Source of the DNA: Eggerthellaceae bacterium
GTDB taxonomy: Bacteria > Actinomycetota > Coriobacteriia > Coriobacteriales > Eggerthellaceae
DNA length: 36,420 bases
Direction of reading: 5' to 3'
Assembly: GCA_022792415.1 (NCBI GenBank)
Contig: JAAWAY010000151.1
Span: 1 to 36,420, forward strand
The notes under the pieces are model-generated. The model was not told where the DNA came from, made no database searches, and was given only the letters and a program-made list of their open reading frames with translations. How positions within the stretch are numbered: position 1 is the first letter of the stretch; each line of letters starts with the position of its first letter. The position numbers were made by a program, and so were the translations under genes. Positions 1 to 6,726 of this stretch are shown here, in pieces.

Positions 1-59
1 GTAAGGTGAGCGTAAGCCTGATGCCGTGCCGGCTGTGCTAACATGGTGGGCTGTGCTGC

Positions 60-142
60 GGGGGCGTGGCGGAACTGGCATACGCAGCGGACTTAAAATC
101 CGCCTCTTCGGATTGTGGGTTCGAGTCCCACCGCCCCTACCA
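60..142 (+). tRNA. tRNA-Leu (anticodon UAA), CCA encoded
   Basis: The acceptor stem is GGGGGCG (60-66) against CGCCCCT (132-138), with discriminator A139 and an encoded CCA at 140-142. The anticodon stem GCGGA/TCCGC (87-91, 99-103) closes the loop CTTAAAA, giving anticodon TAA at 94-96. An 11-nt variable arm (104-114) fits a class II leucine tRNA. The T arm is GTGGG-TTCGAGT-CCCAC (115-131). This is a host gene. Its 3' end faces an integrase gene whose stop codon lies 71 bp away, the usual arrangement for integration into a tRNA 3' end. Confidence 0.95.
115..142 (+). other. Probable attachment site within the tRNA-Leu 3' end
   Basis: The T arm and acceptor 3' strand of the tRNA are the likely att core, because tyrosine integrases of temperate phages commonly recombine in tRNA 3' ends and this tRNA abuts the integrase gene. 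The exact core cannot be set because the other att copy is outside the window. This placement is inferred from gene order, not from a visible duplication. Confidence 0.45.
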
Positions 143-185
143 CCTGGGCTTTCTCTGGAAATCTACTTTCTAACCAGGGTTAACG

Positions 186-202
186 CGTGCCAATCCGTGC
201 CA
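186..202 (+). repeat. Short direct repeat next to att, candidate integrase arm sites
   Basis: CGTGCCA occurs at 186-192 and again at 196-202, one helical turn apart, between the tRNA and the integrase stop codon. Arm-type integrase binding sites are often short direct repeats in this position. Two copies of 7 bp are weak evidence, so this is only a candidate. Confidence 0.25.
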
Positions 203-213
203 TCTAGGCAAAT

Positions 214-1290
214 TCAGCCGTTTTTGAGCAGATTATCCAGGCCCTCGGCGGCCGCTACGTCTACGCTCTCATGGGGCCTCAGATAGTACGCGGACGTAAT
301 GCCTATTGTCGCGTGGCCTGCCCTGCGGGAGACGGCCAGGATGTCAGCCCCTCCCTCGAGTGCGAGCGTCAGGGAGGTGTGGCGAAGGTTCTTGAGCGTG
401 ATGCGCTTGATGTCGGGCGGTAGCGTGTCCCTCCATAGCGTGTAGACGCGCGTCACGCCGTTGGGACTCAGGCGGCCGCCCTTCGAGTGCAGCATGACGG
501 GGCCTGTACCCCTAAGCTCGTTGAGCCTTGCCGCGAACGACGCCGGCAGATGAACCGTCCGCTTGCCGAACTCTGTCTTGGTGGTGTCCTCGTGCGTCCT
601 GCCGCCGACGGACGTTATGGCGTTGTCGATGACGACTGCACCGTTCTCTGATATGTCTTCCCAGTCGAGAGCCGCTATCTCAGAGCGCCGAAAGCCGCCT
701 CCGATGGCGAGGAGGACTATAGGCTCCGCCTCGGTGCCCCTGGCGTGTTCAACGTACTTCTCAGCCGTAGCCGCATCGAGTACGTCTGGGCGGTACGCCT
801 CCTTCTTCGGGGCCTCTACGCGGCTGCACGGGTTGGTGTCTGCCAGATCCCACTTAACTGCCTTGGACATGATCTGCCGCAGGAGCTTGTACGCCTCGAA
901 CCGGCGCGACGCTCCATCAATCGACCCCAGCCACGTCTCGACCGTCAGGGGCGTCACCTGCTCGACGAGGAGATTCCCGAGGTACGGCTCGACGAGCCTT
1001 CGGTAGTTCTTCTCGTAGGCGTAGACGGTGGTGGCCCTAAGATGCTTCTCGCAGTATGGGAGGTAGTAGCGGTCGAACAGCTCGCTGACGGTCAGCCGCT
1101 CGCGCGCCAGGGCAGACGATCCGGCCTTCGCCAGGAGCTCTGCCTTCACGCGCTCGGCCTGCTTGCGGCTCCCGCGCACGGTGCGGGTCGTGCGCTTACG
1201 CTTGCCTGTCTTGGGGTCGCGCCCAGCCTCGACGCACACGCGCCATACGCCGTCGCCTGCCTTGTACACGCTCCCTTCGGCTGATCGCAT
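214..1290 (-). CDS. int: Tyrosine site-specific integrase
   Basis: This 358-aa phage integrase would catalyse recombination between phage and host att sites. An N-terminal arm-binding region (about 1-65, with an Arg/Lys-rich stretch at 29-44) is followed by a SAM-like core-binding domain (about 66-150) and the catalytic domain (about 170-350). Visible active-site residues are R201 in the GFRRSE box, K238, R303 in the LRHT box, H326 in the AGH box and the nucleophile Y336. The residue three before R303, usually His, is Lys300, a substitution tolerated in the family. The length is typical for Gram-positive integrases. The gene reads towards the tRNA and ends 71 bp from it. Context and motifs agree. 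Confidence 0.97.
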   Translation of the reverse strand: MRSAEGSVYKAGDGVWRVCVEAGRDPKTGKRKRTTRTVRGSRKQAERVKAELLAKAGSSALARERLTVSELFDRYYLPYCEKHLRATTVYAYEKNYRRLVEPYLGNLLVEQVTPLTVETWLGSIDGASRRFEAYKLLRQIMSKAVKWDLADTNPCSRVEAPKKEAYRPDVLDAATAEKYVEHARGTEAEPIVLLAIGGGFRRSEIAALDWEDISENGAVVIDNAITSVGGRTHEDTTKTEFGKRTVHLPASFAARLNELRGTGPVMLHSKGGRLSPNGVTRVYTLWRDTLPPDIKRITLKNLRHTSLTLALEGGADILAVSRRAGHATIGITSAYYLRPHESVDVAAAEGLDNLLKNG

Positions 1291-1360
1291 TTACTCACCT
1301 CCTATGGGCGCAAATAAGCAACCCTTCCACCAAGGGCGCTGGTTCCCATGGATTCCTTTG

Positions 1361-1975
1361 TTACAGGTCTAGATCAAACCTGCTTTGATCATCATGGCTT
1401 TGGTTTCTGTTCTTGTTCTTGTTTACGTTGATGACAACTTGTCCGACTACTGTTGCGCCTAGCAAGGTGTACGACCAAAAGACGGTGGCGTCGCCTGTTA
1501 TGACGAAGGCCACTATGACGCCTCCGACCAGTAAGATGTTGAAGAAGAACGATAACCATTGCTTTAGCACGTCTAAGCGCGCAACTTTGCTTGCTATGTA
1601 ATCCTCGCGTCGGGATGCATCGTCGAAGATAGCCTTCACTTGGCGATCTTGCCAGTCAATGATTTTCTTCTGAACATCAGGCGGATATGCTTTGAGGGTT
1701 GCCGGGTCGGGTATCGGGCCTGATGAAGCGATTGCCCAGTGGGCTTCGAGGCGAGATTCGATCTGCGATTCTGTGTCAGAGGCTATTTGCCTTGCGATTT
1801 CCTCTGGAAGTTCGCCAAAGCCTGCATCAAGACATTGTGGTTGTAGGTCTTGACCATGCGCTCCCGGGACTCCTTCTGCATCTTGTGCAGTTTCGTCGTG
1901 TCGGCAATATCCGGAATTGTCAGAAGTTCCAATGAGGTCATCGCCAGACACCTCCCCGTTTCCGTTGTTGGGCAT
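1361..1975 (-). CDS. DUF2335-like two-helix membrane protein
   Basis: The protein has 204 aa from the ATG at 1975, which follows an AAGGAGGG site with good spacing; a start 39 nt upstream lacks one. The first ~85 residues are acidic and polar. Next comes a segment reading SGPIPDPATLKAYPPDVQ and a charged helix with the WQDRQ signature, resembling the DUF2335 family often found in prophages. Two hydrophobic segments near the C-terminus (around WLSFFFNILLVGG and the stretch after TGDATVFW) form a membrane hairpin, ending in a short Lys/Asn-rich tail. The function of DUF2335 is not known. Its position between integrase and repressor, transcribed with the lysogeny genes, fits expression in the lysogen and a possible role in host protection or superinfection exclusion. 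That role is an inference. Confidence 0.75.
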   Translation of the reverse strand: MPNNGNGEVSGDDLIGTSDNSGYCRHDETAQDAEGVPGAHGQDLQPQCLDAGFGELPEEIARQIASDTESQIESRLEAHWAIASSGPIPDPATLKAYPPDVQKKIIDWQDRQVKAIFDDASRREDYIASKVARLDVLKQWLSFFFNILLVGGVIVAFVITGDATVFWSYTLLGATVVGQVVINVNKNKNRNQSHDDQSRFDLDL

Positions 1976-2048
1976 TTCGCCCTCCTTGTCTCGACCTAGT
2001 TTATACCAAACCATGCAGCGCTTTGCGTGAGAAGCAATTTTGTTTCCG

Positions 2049-2088
2049 CGAATACAACAGCGCTAATCGCATAACGCTGTTGTATTCG
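2049..2088. repeat. Perfect 14-bp inverted repeat
   Basis: CGAATACAACAGCG (2049-2062) and its exact reverse complement (2075-2088) flank a 12-nt loop, between two leftward genes. The hairpin would form in the 3' untranslated RNA of the DUF5067-like gene. On the leftward strand no T tract follows it, so it is not a canonical intrinsic terminator; only a short TTT follows on the + strand. It could be a terminator of another type, an RNA stabiliser or a protein-binding site. Confidence 0.6.
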
Positions 2089-2102
2089 TTTGCTAGCTCT
2101 TC

Positions 2103-2633
2103 CTAGAATTCCAGAGATACGGGCGCGGCAGCTACGACATCTACCGTCGCTCCGAGGGTGATCATCTCAAGGTTCATCGAGACGGTCTTTATCTCATCGA
2201 GGTTAGAGATATTCGCCTGCTTGAAGCTAAGCATGATCTGAGCGACAGCCTTGTTTCCGGCCTGAATCTCAGCGCCACCAAGAGAGTCGATGTTATAGCC
2301 GTTAACCACGAGGGTTCCCTGCTCGGCGACGAGATTGACATCCTTGTCGGTCTTGTTCTCGACGATGAGGCTTAGTATCCCCATTCCTGCCGGGCCACCG
2401 TCCTCAAGGCTGCCGAAGGTGACGGTCATGTCTGCTCCGTCGTATAGGACGGCCTTCTCTTCCTCGGCGGGAACATCTGATGATGTCGGCGCGCTCGCGT
2501 CGCCACCCATTTTCGCATCGCGCCCGGAAAGGTACGAACCAAGCACCGCAAAGCAGGCTATAGCGGCAATTAGCAACACAATGAGGATCGCGGCACGTGT
2601 GCCGCATCCAACCTTCTTCTGTTCCTTCTTCAT
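2103..2633 (-). CDS. Membrane-anchored DUF5067/DUF4352-like protein
   Basis: This 176-aa protein starts after a GGGAGGG ribosome site. A Lys-rich N-terminus leads into one hydrophobic segment (about residues 14-35), then a low-complexity linker rich in Ala, Ser and Pro, then a compact extracellular beta domain. The domain pattern (a VTFGSLED-like strand, LSLIVENKTDKDVNL, VVNGYNIDSLGGAEIQAG) resembles the immunoglobulin-like DUF5067/DUF4352 proteins common on Gram-positive cell surfaces. A Cys in the hydrophobic segment does not sit in a good lipobox, so I read a transmembrane anchor and not a lipoprotein. Its place beside integrase and repressor suggests expression in the lysogen, perhaps altering the cell surface. 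The function is unknown. Confidence 0.7.
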   Translation of the reverse strand: MKKEQKKVGCGTRAAILIVLLIAAIACFAVLGSYLSGRDAKMGGDASAPTSSDVPAEEEKAVLYDGADMTVTFGSLEDGGPAGMGILSLIVENKTDKDVNLVAEQGTLVVNGYNIDSLGGAEIQAGNKAVAQIMLSFKQANISNLDEIKTVSMNLEMITLGATVDVVAAAPVSLEF

Positions 2634-2682
2634 TTTCCCTCCCAGTGTCCAAATCGATCTTTCACAGCAAGAAACCGGCTAT

Positions 2683-2691
2683 GGGGGGGGG
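2683..2691. repeat. Nine-base G homopolymer
   Basis: An uninterrupted run of nine G lies between the DUF5067-like gene and the repressor stop codon. On the leftward strand it forms the 3' side of a small GGGT-GGT-ACCC hairpin just after the repressor stop. It is outside coding sequence, so length change would not shift a frame. Confidence 0.8.
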
Positions 2692-2709
2692 TACCACCCG
2701 TATCATGGC

Positions 2710-3363
2710 CTACACCAGCTCCCTTGCGGCCTGGTGCCACACCATCACGCCCTCAAGGTCAAGCTCGCGGTCATCCTCGCCCTCGCGGAAGATGATGTCC
2801 TCGAACTCGTCGCTGTAGCTGTCAGGCGACAGCATCAGCACCTTGTTTCCACGAAACATCCTGCGAAGGATCAGCTCGCCGTTGAGCCTCGCACATACCA
2901 TCGAGCCGTTCTGCGGCTCAATCATGGGGTCTACCACGGCCAGGTCGCCGGGGTTCGCCACCCTGTCAACGCAGTGGCCGTCAATGATGACTACACGTCC
3001 GTGCGGATGCGCGTCAGCCACGCTCTTGGGAACCTCGACCATGGCCCCGTCGATGGTGAGCGGATCGTCGAACTCTCCGGCATGTGCGTGCCCAAGGTAG
3101 GGGAGATAGGCGCTATCCGATGAGCCGACTATGGGGAGGCCAAAAGATAAATTACGTGTATCACCATAAAGAAGTTCATTTTCGGACACTCCAAAGTAAG
3201 AGCACAACGCGTCGATGTGCTTTTGCAGGCGTGGCCTCGGAAGACTGTTTTCCCAGTCGCTAATAGACGGCGTGGATGCACCAACGATCTCCGCTAACTC
3301 CTCCTGAGTCAATCCGGCGTTTTTTCTAAGCTCGCGCAACTTCGTGTTGAAAGGCGTTGTCAT
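2710..3363 (-). CDS. CI-type repressor: HTH plus S24-like domain with altered catalytic residues
   Basis: The 217-aa protein starts at the ATG at 3363, preceded by GGAG; an upstream in-frame ATG at 3396 lacks a ribosome site. Residues 1-65 are an XRE/HTH_3 domain (KLRELRKNAGLTQEELAEIVG). Residues 90-210 match the LexA/CI dimerisation and self-cleavage fold, including an Ala95-Gly96 pair where cleavage normally occurs. The usual Ser of the G-x-SM box is Cys131 (DGHCVDRV), and the usual catalytic Lys is replaced by Arg at 167/168 (LILRRMF). RecA-stimulated cleavage is therefore doubtful unless Cys acts as nucleophile. It is divergent from the early operon, as expected for the lysogeny repressor. 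Confidence 0.92.
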   Translation of the reverse strand: MTTPFNTKLRELRKNAGLTQEELAEIVGASTPSISDWENSLPRPRLQKHIDALCSYFGVSENELLYGDTRNLSFGLPIVGSSDSAYLPYLGHAHAGEFDDPLTIDGAMVEVPKSVADAHPHGRVVIIDGHCVDRVANPGDLAVVDPMIEPQNGSMVCARLNGELILRRMFRGNKVLMLSPDSYSDEFEDIIFREGEDDRELDLEGVMVWHQAARELV

Positions 3364-3543
3364 GGCAGCTCCAAACTTGAAATTGATGCCTTTCATTTTT
3401 GCATGTGAAAATAAATTTTAAAATAATCTTTAAATTTATATTTATATAGCTTTGAAAGCAGGTTATGATATCAATCATCAAGTTAGAAGCTATATACTTG
3501 ATCTGTACCCGCCCCGACAAGGAGCGGGGAGGAAGGGAAGACG
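3364..3543. promoter_or_regulatory. Divergent repressor/early promoter region
   Basis: This AT-rich stretch separates the leftward repressor from the rightward early operon. A TATACT -10 box (3493-3498) probably serves the rightward operon, though no good -35 is visible. It overlaps a dyad, ATCAAGT (3477-3483) with ACTTGAT (3496-3502), whose half-sites are about two helical turns apart. An 8-bp palindrome TGATATCA lies at 3466-3473. AT-rich sequence at 3400-3450 could hold the leftward repressor promoter. The arrangement matches a CI-type operator region in which the repressor blocks the early promoter. Confidence 0.65.
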
Positions 3544-3645
3544 ATGAAGCGCTACTTCAAGGATACCTACGGCTGCACCGCGTCTATCGCGGAAACCGAT
3601 GGCGGGTTCCGCCTCCGCGTGGCTAACGGTCACGGCCGCGAGTAG
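3544..3645 (+). CDS. 33-aa early-operon leader protein
   Basis: An ATG at 3544 follows a strong GGAGGAAGG site and opens a 33-aa reading frame beginning MKRYFKDTYGCTASIAET and ending in GHGRE. It is the first frame after the early promoter. I associate this N-terminus with longer small proteins in coriobacterial mobile elements, so this copy may be a shortened form; that is memory-based and unverified. The function is unknown. The good ribosome site and position support real translation. Confidence 0.55.
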   Translation: MKRYFKDTYGCTASIAETDGGFRLRVANGHGRE

Positions 3646-3700
3646 CGCCAGAGGGCTTCGCGGGGGTTCCCATAGAGGCCGCTGAGAGGAGGTGATGCAC

Positions 3701-3937
3701 ATGAAGCGAGGGTACAAGGGCTGGAAGGGGCCGCTCGCAGATGCCGTCGAGGGGATGAGCAGGGAGGCCCTGGCGGTGGCCATGGACGTTACGACCGTGA
3801 CCGTCGACAAGTACATGCGAGACCCCGAAAAGCAGCGAGGAATCCCGATCGACATGCTTGCCGGCATCCACCGGGCCGTCGGCCCTAAGTGCAAGGCGCG
3901 GATCGAGAAGTTCATCAATGACCAGCTGGTCGCGTAG
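3701..3937 (+). CDS. Small HTH DNA-binding protein
   Basis: The 78-aa protein is taken from the ATG at 3701, eight bases after an AGGAGG core; earlier starts at 3692 and 3695 fall on or too near that site. After a basic N-terminus (KRGYKGWKG) it has a helix-turn-helix pattern (SREALAVAMDVTTVTVDKYMRDP) and a closing helix rich in Lys/Arg. Size and place directly after the early promoter suggest a Cro-like early regulator opposing the repressor, or a small structural DNA-binding protein. No specific family is recognised. Confidence 0.72.
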   Translation: MKRGYKGWKGPLADAVEGMSREALAVAMDVTTVTVDKYMRDPEKQRGIPIDMLAGIHRAVGPKCKARIEKFINDQLVA

Positions 3938-3950
3938 AGAGGAGAGAGAA

Positions 3951-4304
3951 ATGGGTGAGAACCGAGAAATGATTGACTTCGGTCTCAAGGCAGCCGAGGC
4001 GTTCCTCGAGAAGAATGGCTACGAGATCGTGGAGCGCGAGTGGCGAGGCGAGGCCGGGGAGGTCGACCTGATCGCCCAGAGCAGAGATCGGATCGCGTTC
4101 ATTGACGTGCGCACCCGTCGCGGCGAGTTCGCCCAGGAGCCCTACAAGCACGTATCGCAGGCGAAGTTCGAGGGCCTGATGACCGAGTACCTGGGCATGG
4201 GGGATGCGATTCCCGGCTCGCGCATCGGCTACGACATCATCTCGATCAACGTGGTCAGCGATTGCCGCGCGATCTTCCGCTACCACGAGAACGTGGCGGC
4301 GTGA
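3951..4304 (+). CDS. YraN/UPF0102-like protein, catalytic positions altered
   Basis: The 117-aa protein starts after GAGGAGAG. The pattern AEAFLEKNGYEIVERE-W-RGEAGEVDLIA followed by IAFIDVRTR matches the UPF0102 (YraN) fold, a restriction-endonuclease-like alpha/beta core. In the family the second strand usually reads (F/V)VEVK-x-R. Here it is FIDVRTR, with Asp52 for Glu and Arg54 for the expected Lys, while Glu37 and Asp39 of GEVD are kept. It may bind or process DNA, but catalysis is uncertain. It lies in the early operon just after the HTH gene and overlaps the next gene by GTGA. Confidence 0.78.
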   Translation: MGENREMIDFGLKAAEAFLEKNGYEIVEREWRGEAGEVDLIAQSRDRIAFIDVRTRRGEFAQEPYKHVSQAKFEGLMTEYLGMGDAIPGSRIGYDIISINVVSDCRAIFRYHENVAA

Positions 4305-4507
4305 GCGCGTGGGAGCGCCCGCTCACCTGCAAGGAGGTGGGCGACAGGGCGGGGCTGAGCGCCGAGTACGTGCGCGCCGCCTGCCACCGGGGCAAGGGCT
4401 TGCACCCGCTCCCGCACACCACGAGCGGGGAGAAGCGGCCCGTCATCCGCATCAGGTGGTCGACGTTCGAGCGTTGGTACGAGGAGGAGGAGCTTCTTAG
4501 GGCATGA
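4301..4507 (+). CDS. Small MerR/excisionase-like HTH protein
   Basis: The 68-aa protein starts with a GTG at 4301 inside the stop codon of the YraN-like gene (GTGA overlap). The sequence runs LTCKEVGDRAGLSAEYVRAAC, then RPVIRIRWSTFERWYEEEE, the pattern of HTH_17-type winged helices in excisionases and small phage regulators. A role as excisionase partner of the integrase is possible but its position away from int makes this uncertain; a regulatory or replication role is equally open. The next gene overlaps it by ATGA. Confidence 0.68.
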   Translation: MSAWERPLTCKEVGDRAGLSAEYVRAACHRGKGLHPLPHTTSGEKRPVIRIRWSTFERWYEEEELLRA

Positions 4508-4968
4508 GGTGGGACGCGAGGCAGGAGAAGGTGCTGTTCGACCACGGCAACAAGGGGGCCAGGTGGTGCCGCGACGAGATCGCCAGGGTTACCGGGATCA
4601 GCCGCAGCGTGGAGGCAACCGAGCGCCATGCCAACCGCATAGGCGCGCCGATGGTCGTGTACGAGGTCTGCCCGGTATGCGGGCGGGCAACCCGGGTGAT
4701 GCCCTACAAGGGCATGTGCCGGGCCTGCAACTACGAGCGCCTGTACAAGGAGCAGGCGGCGTTCGCGACCCAGATCAAGGCCGAGATCCTGAAAGGGGGT
4801 GAGAGCGATGCGGAGAGGGTCAACCGGCGCAAGTACAACGCGCTGCGCGGCCAGAACGGGCGTGCCTGCAAGGAGCATGGCCTGCCGACGTACCGGGAAA
4901 CGAAATGTGTGCATTTGGCAGATTTGTCGGAAGAAATGTCGGAACCCAGGTCAGAGGCCCGTTTCTAG
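4504..4968 (+). CDS. HTH/SANT-like protein with zinc ribbon
   Basis: This 154-aa protein overlaps its neighbour by ATGA. The N-terminal half (about 1-50) has a Trp-containing helix and GARWCRDEIARVTGISRSVEATERHANRIG, a Myb/SANT- or HTH-like fold in which the last helix would contact DNA. A zinc ribbon follows (CPVC near 58-61, CRAC near 74-77). The C-terminus is basic (KYNALRGQNGRACKEHG). DNA binding is likely. I do not recognise a characterised family. Confidence 0.75.
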   Translation: MRWDARQEKVLFDHGNKGARWCRDEIARVTGISRSVEATERHANRIGAPMVVYEVCPVCGRATRVMPYKGMCRACNYERLYKEQAAFATQIKAEILKGGESDAERVNRRKYNALRGQNGRACKEHGLPTYRETKCVHLADLSEEMSEPRSEARF

Positions 4969-4978
4969 GCAGAAAAAA

Positions 4979-5007
4979 TGCGCCCCGCCAGCCAAGCAGA
5001 GGGCGCA
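4979..5007. repeat. 7-bp inverted repeat in a 150-bp gap of the early operon
   Basis: TGCGCCC (4979-4985) pairs with GGGCGCA (5001-5007) around a 15-nt loop, just after the zinc-ribbon gene ends at 4968. No T tract follows. It occupies the longest gap of the early operon (4969-5118) and may be a weak terminator, an RNA-processing hairpin or a binding site. The rest of the gap has no convincing gene. Confidence 0.35.
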
Positions 5008-5118
5008 CAAGGCTAAGAGCCGACCTGATTCTAACACGGGCGGCTGGGCGCTGGGAATACCGATGGCGCTACTAGAGCTGCTTGTATTCGTCGACGTGCT
5101 GCTCGGATAGGAGGAGAT

Positions 5119-5436
5119 GTGAGCGAGCCGAGTAACCAGATGCAGCTACCGGGCTGCTCGATGTCGGGCGAGGAGCTGATGCGCGAGGCGCGAGCCTGGG
5201 CCGATTCCCACGAGGACGAGTTCCGGTGGTTCTGCGCGGAGGCCCTGCGCGACAGCCGGCGGGGCTACGCATCGGCCGACTACCTGCTGCAGACCATGCG
5301 GCGCCGGTACCGGGTGAAGGTGAAGAACGCGTACGCGCCCGCCCTGGCCCGGATCGCGATTGAGAAGGACAGCCGGATCACCTTCCGGCTTGCGCGAAGC
5401 AAGGTGGACGGCTACTGCAACGCCGTCCTGCGATGA
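5119..5436 (+). CDS. Phage hypothetical protein, 105 aa
   Basis: A GTG at 5119 follows TAGGAGGAG. The sequence is alpha-helical, with an acidic Trp-rich N-terminal half (WADSHEDEFRWFCAEAL) and a basic middle (YLLQTMRRRYRVKVKNAYAPALARI) ending in a helix with KDSRITFRL. The pattern resembles small early proteins seen in other Gram-positive phages, but I cannot name a family. The next gene's ribosome site overlaps its stop region. Confidence 0.72.
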   Translation: MSEPSNQMQLPGCSMSGEELMREARAWADSHEDEFRWFCAEALRDSRRGYASADYLLQTMRRRYRVKVKNAYAPALARIAIEKDSRITFRLARSKVDGYCNAVLR

Positions 5437-5447
5437 GAGGAGAGATA

Positions 5448-5732
5448 GTGAAGATCAAGGGAAGCATCACCGAGAAGGATCTGGACAAGATCATCCAGGC
5501 AATTCCCGAGGAGATGGAGGACGGGAGCATAAAGGAGGCCTTCTTCGCGGGGATGACGGCCTTGGCTACCGCGCTCAAGGTCAACGGCGAGAAGCCCATA
5601 TCGGACTGGGAAGCCGCCATGGAGGACATGTTCGATCTGTACAGGATCAAAGTCATCGTCGATAAGGTGGGCAGCACCATCATCGAGGAAGCGAAGAAGG
5701 CGGGCTTCGAGGTGGTGACCGAGGATGACTAA
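5448..5732 (+). CDS. Phage hypothetical protein, 94 aa
   Basis: The GTG at 5448 is preferred because an AGAGGAG site sits five bases upstream; an ATG at 5433 would overlap the previous stop but lacks its own site. The product is acidic and helical (SITEKDLDKIIQAIPEEM, then IKVIVDKVGSTIIEEAKKAGF). It lies directly before the DUF1351-like gene and overlaps it by 8 bp, which ties it to the recombination cassette. No known function. Confidence 0.7.
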   Translation: MKIKGSITEKDLDKIIQAIPEEMEDGSIKEAFFAGMTALATALKVNGEKPISDWEAAMEDMFDLYRIKVIVDKVGSTIIEEAKKAGFEVVTEDD

Positions 5733-6726
5733 CGCGGTGGAGGTCGAGGCAGAGGTCATCGAGGAAGGCGCCCTCGCCATCGACGTGAAGGGCATCAACG
5801 TGAGCCTGGAGGGGCTTCAGCAGCGCGCCCTCGCCATCAACGACGCCATAGCCGAGGCGGCCAAGGCGGCCGGCGAGCTGGAAGCGGGCGACGACGTGAT
5901 CAGCGGGATGGCCCTCGATGACGTGAAGCGCGGCGAGCAGGCGCTGAGCAGGTGCATCACGGCCGCCGAGGACGCGCGCAAGGCCTTCAACGGCGACTAC
6001 GACACGCCCAAGAAGCGGATCGCCAGCGCCTACCAGGAGGCCATGGAGGGCGTGAAGTCCCTGCACGAGCGGTACAAGGCCCGCCGCCTGGCGGCTGAGG
6101 ATGAGATCAAGGCCGCCCACTACCAGGCCCTAGAGGACGCCTACCAGGACTTCATGGCGGGCAACGGCCTGGGCGAGCTGGCCGAGGCGGTTCCGCTTGA
6201 GCGGTTCGCCGAGCGCAAGTGGTGGGATTCGGTCGCCAAGAACTTCAGCGAGAAGGGCGCGGCCGACAAGATGATCAAGCGTGCCACGGAGATCGTTGCC
6301 GACTGGAACGCGCTCAAGAGCGGGCAGTACCACTTCCCTACGCAGGCGCAGGCCACGTTCTTCCGCACGCTATCGCTGCGCGAGGTGGCCGAGCAGGACG
6401 CCCTGGCCTACGAGGAGGCCCTGCGAGTCGAGGCAGTCAACGCCGAGGTTCAGGCGAATGCGGGCTACGCCGAGTCCTACTACGAGCCGGTTCCGGTGTA
6501 CGAGCCTGAGTCTCCCATCCCCGACATCGTGGCAGAGGCTGAGGCTGTCGTGGCCCAGGTTCCGCAGATTCGCACGTATGTCATCTGCGCCGACCTCACG
6601 CCCGAGCAGTACGCGGGCCTGATCGACTACTTCAGGAGCGTCGGAGCCCATGGAATCCCGCTGGCTACTCCATTTGACGGATGGCAGCAGGCCAGCGAGG
6701 CGGTAAAGGAGGCGTGCCGTGGCTAA
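5725..6726 (+). CDS. DUF1351-like protein upstream of the annealing protein
   Basis: This 333-aa protein has a long helical, charged N-terminal half with a likely coiled coil (about 30-140). The box ERKWWDSVAKNFSEKG-ADKMIKRATEI (about 165-195) is typical of DUF1351 proteins, which in many Gram-positive phages are encoded next to RecT/Bet-type annealing proteins. An acidic linker and a C-terminal alpha/beta segment (RTYVICADLTPEQYAGLIDYF) resembling the same family's end follow. The function is unproven; a partner role in annealing or end processing is inferred from conserved adjacency. It overlaps the annealing gene by 8 bp. Confidence 0.78.
   Translation: MTNAVEVEAEVIEEGALAIDVKGINVSLEGLQQRALAINDAIAEAAKAAGELEAGDDVISGMALDDVKRGEQALSRCITAAEDARKAFNGDYDTPKKRIASAYQEAMEGVKSLHERYKARRLAAEDEIKAAHYQALEDAYQDFMAGNGLGELAEAVPLERFAERKWWDSVAKNFSEKGAADKMIKRATEIVADWNALKSGQYHFPTQAQATFFRTLSLREVAEQDALAYEEALRVEAVNAEVQANAGYAESYYEPVPVYEPESPIPDIVAEAEAVVAQVPQIRTYVICADLTPEQYAGLIDYFRSVGAHGIPLATPFDGWQQASEAVKEACRG

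Noticed and set aside
2683-2691. G9 tract as a phase-variation switch
   Set aside because: It lies between genes, after the repressor stop codon, so slippage would not change a reading frame; a promoter effect cannot be shown, and homopolymer sequencing error is possible.
4799-5110. Open frame of 103 codons over the end of the zinc-ribbon gene and the following gap
   Set aside because: Its first half is an out-of-frame reading of the zinc-ribbon gene, it is Arg/Cys-rich without a pattern, and it has no start supported by a ribosome site after 4968.
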